Below the pieces are notes generated by a model. That model was given only the letters and a program-made list of their open reading frames with translations. It was not told where the DNA came from and did not search any database. Below, one piece after another: positions 54,469 to 59,005 of a stretch of 59,005 bases of DNA. The translations under genes and the position numbers were made by a program. This DNA is from Promethearchaeota archaeon (lineage in GTDB: Archaea; Asgardarchaeota; Lokiarchaeia; Helarchaeales; RDOG01), in NCBI GenBank assembly GCA_011365055.1, contig RDOG01000023.1, positions 1 through 59,005 on the forward strand. The letters run 5' to 3'. Numbering within the stretch: the first letter of the stretch is position 1; every line of letters starts with the position of its first letter.

Positions 54469-57400
54469 TTAATTTAAATATTTTTTAAAATCAAAATCTT
54501 TTTTGTATTTACTGAGCACTGGAAATAAAACTAATTTATATGATAATAATTCGTCGTTAAGGACAACGATTACGGGTGAATTATCCTCGAATGAAACAGT
54601 AAAATTTCGATTTTTTAGCATTTTTAATCTTCCTATAAAACAATTTAAGAATATTTTTAAACCAACTGAAGCAATTGGTGGAGAAACCATTTGATGATTG
54701 TTCACAAAAATCTTTGAGTGCTCGAATTTATCGTAGCCCAAAATAACTTCATCACTTTGATTCTTAAATGCAGTTATGGTATTAAATCCTAATTTGGTAC
54801 CTAATTTTACTAATTCTTTACCCTCGATTTGATATTTTGAAGGAATTTTTAAGTCTTTTTTCTCCCAATTCAATTGAAATTGCTTGATTGACTTTTCCTT
54901 CCTCAAAATTACCTCACGATTTAGGGAATTATTTATGCATAGGGATATTTCATATTTTTCTTCATTAAATGTACCTTCAGGTGGAGGTTTACTAAATTTA
55001 AAACTGAGAGTGTCATCTACTCCAACATTTCTCAAAATTTCGTTAGATTTATCAAGATTCTGGGCTTTTTCTCGATAAGTCACTCCTATCATATTATACT
55101 TAAAAGTGAAATCGTCAAGACTTGAAGCTGGAATATTAATTAATATGAATCCAAGGTAATATTGGTCAAGATGGGCGGATCTTAGATCAGGTATTTGGTA
55201 TTCTATTTGAAATCCATTTTCATTTAGTTGATATATTCCACGACAGTAGCAAAGATAAAAGTCATCTCTTCTCTTACGCGGTGTTTTCATAAAGTTTGCT
55301 AAATTATGGGCAACATAACCAGAACATAAAAATTCTCCAAGGTCAATAGTTACGTTTTTAACTGGTAATGATTGTTTTAAAACTAAATCCTCAATTAAAT
55401 CAATAGGTATATCATTTCTAGAAGCAATTAGAGTTTTTACTTTATCGTCAGAATCTTTGGAGAATTTATTTATTACATTTGATGGTAATTTATCTAATTT
55501 TGCGATATTTCTCCTCACTTCAACAAAAGAATCACTCGCAAGTGTTTCAATGATTTTAGTGGATAAATCATTCCTCAATGAAAGATATTTTCGGACATGC
55601 TTATTCTTATCCTTAGCTAATTTATCTTGAAATTCCTCTGGAAGATAGACTGCTTTTGTTACTTGTATTTTTATATATTCATCTTCATCTAAAATTAGGA
55701 TATTTAGAACATCTGGGGTTAATATGGTGGGTAGATACTCAACTTCTAGTAATCTTTTTTTTATTTTGAGAATTATATCTCTCTTAAAATATTCAATTAA
55801 ATCAGGAGGCAAATCACCTCTTTGAGAAATACTAATTCTTACTCTAAATGCCTCATCGTAAGCTAATTTTCTCATTATTTCAAGGGGTAAATTCTCTCGT
55901 TCAGCAATCATTTTTCTGGTAAACCAATTATTACTTTTAGAAAGTTTTTCTATAATATCTTCAGGTAGATTTTTTATTTTTGCAATATCTTTATCTAAGC
56001 TATTATTATTTTTCTTTACAAGCTCCCTCAATAACTCAAAATTCATATGGTCTTTTTTAAGGCATTTTAACCATAAAAAATAGTTACTTGCATCATTATC
56101 ATAATAATAATTTTCATTTATAATGAATTTTTCAAATAATTCAAACTGTAAATCGACTCTATCGATAATGGTATCTTTCACATCATATTTTTGTCTCGCT
56201 AAGTAATCCATTACTTCTATTGGTAAATTTTTTCTTCTAGTTAATGCAAGTTTGACATCTTTATTGCTATCGCCCACTAATTTCATCATTAAATGAACTG
56301 GTAAATCCTCTCTTTCTGCTATTGTTTTTCGCACTCCAGCAGAAGGATCGTATGCTAGTTTTGATACAAGGTCGGGCGGCAAACTTATATTTTTAGCAAG
56401 TTGTTCTTTAAACCGATCATCTGAAATAAATTTATTCATCAGGACGAGCGGAAGGTCATCCCTGCTAGCTATATTTCTTGGAATACCATATCTGTTCTTG
56501 TCAGCTAAAAATTCTCCAATAATTTCTAATGGTAGATCCTTATTTACAGCTATTGCTTCCCTCACTTTATCACTATAATGTTTCGCCAGCTTAATAATGA
56601 TATCCATCGGGAGTTCTTTTCTTTTAGCTACTGCTTCTAAGTCTCTATCATCACCTTCAGCCAATTTTTCAACTAATTCAAGTGGTGCATCATCTCTCAC
56701 TACAATTTCTCGTAAAATCCACCAAGAGCTATCTTTAGCTAGAATTTTTACAACTTTTTGGGTGAGATCCTCTCTTTTAGCAATTGCTCTCCTAATGTAT
56801 TCATCTGAATCATTAGCAAGTTCTTCTATTAAATTGCTCGGTAAAAATTTATATGATGCAATGAATAATCTAATATCCCTATTTGGATCATTGGACATTT
56901 TTTTAATCAATTCATTTGATAATAAATTTTTATCTTCTATAAATTTCTTTATATCTTTCCTAAAATCATAATTAACATTTCCCATAATTTGTATAAACAT
57001 TTCTGGAGACCATTTTTGATATTTAATGATTCGTTTTTTGGTCTCAGTATTTCCTTCTTTCGCAAGAATTGATATGATCTCTAAAGGTAAATTATTTCTT
57101 AATGCTAATCTTTCTTTAACATCATTCTCAGGATCATTTGCTAATTTTTTTAAGATTTTCATAGGTAAATCAGGAACATCTGCAAGGTAACAACGTGTCC
57201 CCTTGTCTTTATCATTAATTATTTTTTCCATTAATTCAATAGGAAGAATTTCAACGTATCCCTTGCCTGATTCATTATACTCTTTGATTAAGATTTCTTG
57301 GTTATCAAAATCTCCCATTCTCATTTTTGCCGATTCTTTTCGGATCCCTTCTATCATGCTTCTTATTCCATCATCTAAATCACTTCTGTCTTCTATTACT

Positions 57401-57909
57401 TTGATTACCCTATCATCTTTATCTTTTACTAATGAAACAATTAAATCACGAGACAAGTCTTCTCTTGCAGCAACCGCTTGTTTCACCCAACCCTCAGGAT
57501 CACATACAAGCTTCTTAAGAAGGGTTTTCGAGAGTTGTTTACGACTGGCAATTTTAGCTCGGACATATTTTTCATTATCTGTGGCAAGTTTGGTTATAAG
57601 TTTGACTGATAAATCATTTCTAGCAGCAATTTCTTCCCTTACCTCACTTGCATCATCATCAGCTAAAAATTGAACTAATTCAATTGGTAAATTTTCTCTC
57701 TTAGCCAGCTCCTTTCTTATATATTTATGTTCATCTTTAGCTAAAATTCTCATAATTTCTAAAGGTAAATCCTTTCGATTTGCAATGCTCTTTCTTACCG
57801 AGAAGCTACCCGTCTTTAGGTACCTTTTTAAACTATTTTTTAATAGATCTTCCTCCATAATTCTAAACAATCCTTTGAGTGATATGTTGTTATTCCCGCT
57901 ATAATTCAT
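54469..57909 (-). CDS. Giant leucine-rich-variant (LRV) solenoid protein
   Basis: About 30 repeats of 24-26 residues span residues about 35-800, each like DLPLEIMRILAKDEHKYIRK: (D/N)LP, two helices, then VRxxIAxR. This is the LRV/HEAT-like solenoid pattern. The N-terminal Fe-S domain of the Azotobacter LRV protein is absent. The last 340 residues are a separate beta-rich domain with GEFLCSGYVAHNLANF and DFYLCYCRG, unknown. It begins with an ATGA overlap with the 73-residue gene. Long solenoids bind large ligands; a role as target sensor for the MoxR system is inference. Confidence 0.8.
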   Translation of the reverse strand: MNYSGNNNISLKGLFRIMEEDLLKNSLKRYLKTGSFSVRKSIANRKDLPLEIMRILAKDEHKYIRKELAKRENLPIELVQFLADDDASEVREEIAARNDLSVKLITKLATDNEKYVRAKIASRKQLSKTLLKKLVCDPEGWVKQAVAAREDLSRDLIVSLVKDKDDRVIKVIEDRSDLDDGIRSMIEGIRKESAKMRMGDFDNQEILIKEYNESGKGYVEILPIELMEKIINDKDKGTRCYLADVPDLPMKILKKLANDPENDVKERLALRNNLPLEIISILAKEGNTETKKRIIKYQKWSPEMFIQIMGNVNYDFRKDIKKFIEDKNLLSNELIKKMSNDPNRDIRLFIASYKFLPSNLIEELANDSDEYIRRAIAKREDLTQKVVKILAKDSSWWILREIVVRDDAPLELVEKLAEGDDRDLEAVAKRKELPMDIIIKLAKHYSDKVREAIAVNKDLPLEIIGEFLADKNRYGIPRNIASRDDLPLVLMNKFISDDRFKEQLAKNISLPPDLVSKLAYDPSAGVRKTIAEREDLPVHLMMKLVGDSNKDVKLALTRRKNLPIEVMDYLARQKYDVKDTIIDRVDLQFELFEKFIINENYYYDNDASNYFLWLKCLKKDHMNFELLRELVKKNNNSLDKDIAKIKNLPEDIIEKLSKSNNWFTRKMIAERENLPLEIMRKLAYDEAFRVRISISQRGDLPPDLIEYFKRDIILKIKKRLLEVEYLPTILTPDVLNILILDEDEYIKIQVTKAVYLPEEFQDKLAKDKNKHVRKYLSLRNDLSTKIIETLASDSFVEVRRNIAKLDKLPSNVINKFSKDSDDKVKTLIASRNDIPIDLIEDLVLKQSLPVKNVTIDLGEFLCSGYVAHNLANFMKTPRKRRDDFYLCYCRGIYQLNENGFQIEYQIPDLRSAHLDQYYLGFILINIPASSLDDFTFKYNMIGVTYREKAQNLDKSNEILRNVGVDDTLSFKFSKPPPEGTFNEEKYEISLCINNSLNREVILRKEKSIKQFQLNWEKKDLKIPSKYQIEGKELVKLGTKLGFNTITAFKNQSDEVILGYDKFEHSKIFVNNHQMVSPPIASVGLKIFLNCFIGRLKMLKNRNFTVSFEDNSPVIVVLNDELLSYKLVLFPVLSKYKKDFDFKKYLN

Positions 57910-58127
57910 TTAATTAAATATTTTGAAAGCCTTTCGATTCTTATCTTATTATTTTCTTTGCTAAAAGATCCTAATTTTAAGCTTTTCTTGAGATAATTCT
58001 TCATCCAGTCTTCTTTATCTTTTAGATCGACAACTGGTGTAAAAAATAACGTGAGATAAGTAAATTGTTCTTCTTCAAGCTCAATTATGATAGTTGTATA
58101 TCTCTTAAATCCACCAATTTTTTCCAT
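57906..58127 (-). CDS. Small first gene of the MoxR operon (73 aa)
   Basis: It reads MEKIGGFKRYTTIIIELEEE, QFTYLTLFFTPVVDLKDK, and ends RIERLSKYLIK, a short alpha/beta protein. Its first codons overlap the promoter/leader repeat taken from the HTH-Fe-S paralogue 2 gene. There GAAACTATGG lies in another frame; here the same bases create this ATG. The old TTG start has become TTA and a TAG follows two codons later. It is coupled (ATGA) to the LRV gene. It may act mainly as a leader cistron for the LRV gene. Confidence 0.5.
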   Translation of the reverse strand: MEKIGGFKRYTTIIIELEEEQFTYLTLFFTPVVDLKDKEDWMKNYLKKSLKLGSFSKENNKIRIERLSKYLIK

Positions 58128-58293
58128 AGTTTCTAAGATAATTTCTTACACCGTTTTAAAATTTATCCTAAAATAATCTACCTAAAATAATCTAATTATG
58201 AAAAGAAAAATTAACTTTTGAATGTAATCTCTTTTTGCTGAAAACCGATATTTTCTGGAAAAATAATAAAATTTATTGTTAAATAATAAAAAT
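58114..58293. repeat. Promoter/leader repeat, copy 2 (upstream of the MoxR operon)
   Basis: It is the second copy of the segment at 42528-42693, in the same orientation to its gene. The identical 54-base block is 58217-58270. The GGTG-TTG start of copy 1 is disrupted (TTA then TAG). Confidence 0.85.
58232..58263. promoter_or_regulatory. Candidate operator: imperfect inverted repeat, site 2
   Basis: Exactly the same inverted repeat (TTTTTGCTGAAAA, spacer CCGATA, TTTTCTGGAAAAA) as at 42632-42663, about 105 bases upstream of the first MoxR-operon gene. Retention in a copied promoter suggests that the two transcription units answer to one regulator. Confidence 0.45.
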
Positions 58294-58495
58294 TTAGATT
58301 TAAAAAATTATTTTTGAAGGAAAAATAATTGTTATTATATAATATTCTTATCATCTTTTTCCAGAATTACTGAATATCCTTTCTGAACTTCCCATTTTTA
58401 AATAACAGCAATTATAGATATAAATTACTTTCTAAAATCCCAACGATGGAATAAAATATATTGAAGAGTGTTTTTATACGCGAAATATTGCTTTA
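58294..58495. other. AT-rich spacer between the promoter repeat and ppdK
   Basis: With the promoter repeat it forms a stretch of 368 bases without a gene. I see nothing further in it than T-rich tracts and the end of ppdK. Confidence 0.5.
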
Positions 58496-59005
58496 TTAGG
58501 GAACTGACTTTTTAGATTTGTTTTTTAAGTAAGCGTGTGCAGCTGCTAATCGTGCAATGGGAACTCTATATGGAGAACAGCTAACATAATCCAATCCAAC
58601 TTTTTGTAGAAATTCTATCGAGCTTGGTTCACCTGCAATTTCTCCGCAACATCCTATTTTTAAAGATGGTTTGACACCACGACCTAATTTTACCGCCATT
58701 TCAATTAATTTTCCTACTCCTCTTGTATCTAAAATTTCAAATGGATTTTTCTTTAAAATGTTATTTTCTAAATAAAACTGTAGAAACTTACCTTCAGCAT
58801 CATCTCTACTATATCCATAAGTAGTTTGAGTTAAATCATTCGTTCCAAATGAAAAGAAATCTGCATCCTTTGCAATATCATCAGCAGTCAAACAGGCTCT
58901 TGCAACTTCAATCATTGTACCAAAAAAATATTCCAATTTGATGCCACTTTCTTGGATTAAGTTATTAATTACTTTTACTAATCGATTCTTCAACACTATT
59001 AATTC
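58496..59005 (-). CDS. ppdK: Pyruvate phosphate dikinase, C-terminal part, cut by window edge
   Basis: The frame is open to the right edge, so the N-terminal and central parts lie outside. The last 170 residues show [37 protein letters not shown], the catalytic cysteine loop [14 protein letters not shown] and [18 protein letters not shown], all of the PEP/pyruvate-binding barrel of PPDK. It interconverts pyruvate, ATP and phosphate with PEP, AMP and pyrophosphate. The usual ICGEHGG reads CCGEIAG. It is transcribed towards, and ends ahead of, the MoxR operon promoter. Confidence 0.93.
   Translation of the reverse strand, partial: ELIVLKNRLVKVINNLIQESGIKLEYFFGTMIEVARACLTADDIAKDADFFSFGTNDLTQTTYGYSRDDAEGKFLQFYLENNILKKNPFEILDTRGVGKLIEMAVKLGRGVKPSLKIGCCGEIAGEPSSIEFLQKVGLDYVSCSPYRVPIARLAAAHAYLKNKSKKSVP

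Noticed and set aside
57203..57673. Long plus-strand frame inside the LRV gene
   Set aside because: Serine/leucine-rich mirror of the repetitive LRV coding sequence.
54469..57909. LRV protein as a nitrogen-fixation-type Fe-S LRV protein
   Set aside because: It lacks the N-terminal cysteine cluster of that protein and no nif genes are near.

Overview
The window looks like a piece of an Asgard archaeal chromosome, most likely Lokiarchaeia-like. This is inferred from sequence alone, without any database search. The DNA is AT-rich. Protein families are archaeal (archaeal/eukaryotic-type TrpRS, long HisG, COG0731-type radical SAM protein) with a probable longin-fold protein. Genes use Shine-Dalgarno sequences with many TTG/GTG starts. 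One gene carries an in-frame UGA exactly where a peroxiredoxin-like protein needs its first redox cysteine, followed by a strong 3' hairpin, so the organism probably makes selenoproteins.

Layout. 0-6.6 kb: a GC-rich tandem kelch-type repeat gene cut by the left edge, then membrane and hypothetical genes separated by copies of a short interspersed repeat with inverted ends; two ends flank a 1-kb segment with one gene. 6.7-12.1 kb: a rearranged modification/restriction island with an intact metallo-beta-lactamase-fold gene and its broken tail copy, a DNA methyltransferase pseudogene split in two by 3.8 kb, trpS, and an intact methyltransferase with a probable restriction enzyme. 12.2-24.9 kb: housekeeping and membrane genes (FG-GAP propeller membrane protein, radical SAM plus ferredoxin, CDF-NifX transporter plus NifU, M28 peptidase, methyltransferase, acyl-CoA dehydrogenase, HTH/Fe-S protein). 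24.9-28.2 kb: a graveyard with nitroreductase, tyrosine recombinase and cas1 relics. 28.4-33.0 kb: histidine operon hisG-D-C-B-H. 33.2-44.0 kb: hydrolase, secernin-like peptidase, longin-like protein, GbsR-like regulator, selenoprotein, SDR, MBL hydrolase, and a divergent pair of HTH/Fe-S paralogues.

44.2-58.1 kb is the most unusual part: a minus-strand operon of ten tightly packed genes. Its core is a MoxR AAA+ ATPase, a DUF5682 protein, a von Willebrand A protein and a SWIM zinc-finger protein. I recall this set as a conserved bacterial ternary system proposed to act in biological conflict. Here it is led by a 1146-residue leucine-rich-variant (LRV) solenoid protein and an 841-residue leucine-rich-repeat (LRR) protein. 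The SWIM and LRR proteins end in nearly the same C-terminal tail. The operon promoter/leader is a copy, with a conserved inverted repeat, of the promoter/leader of an HTH/Fe-S regulator gene 15 kb away. A ppdK gene is cut by the right edge.

Three genes (5.8, 38.6 and 51.2 kb) have good Shine-Dalgarno sequences followed at normal spacing by AUU, AUA or AUC instead of AUG, which suggests non-canonical initiation codons. No tRNA, rRNA or CRISPR array was recognised.
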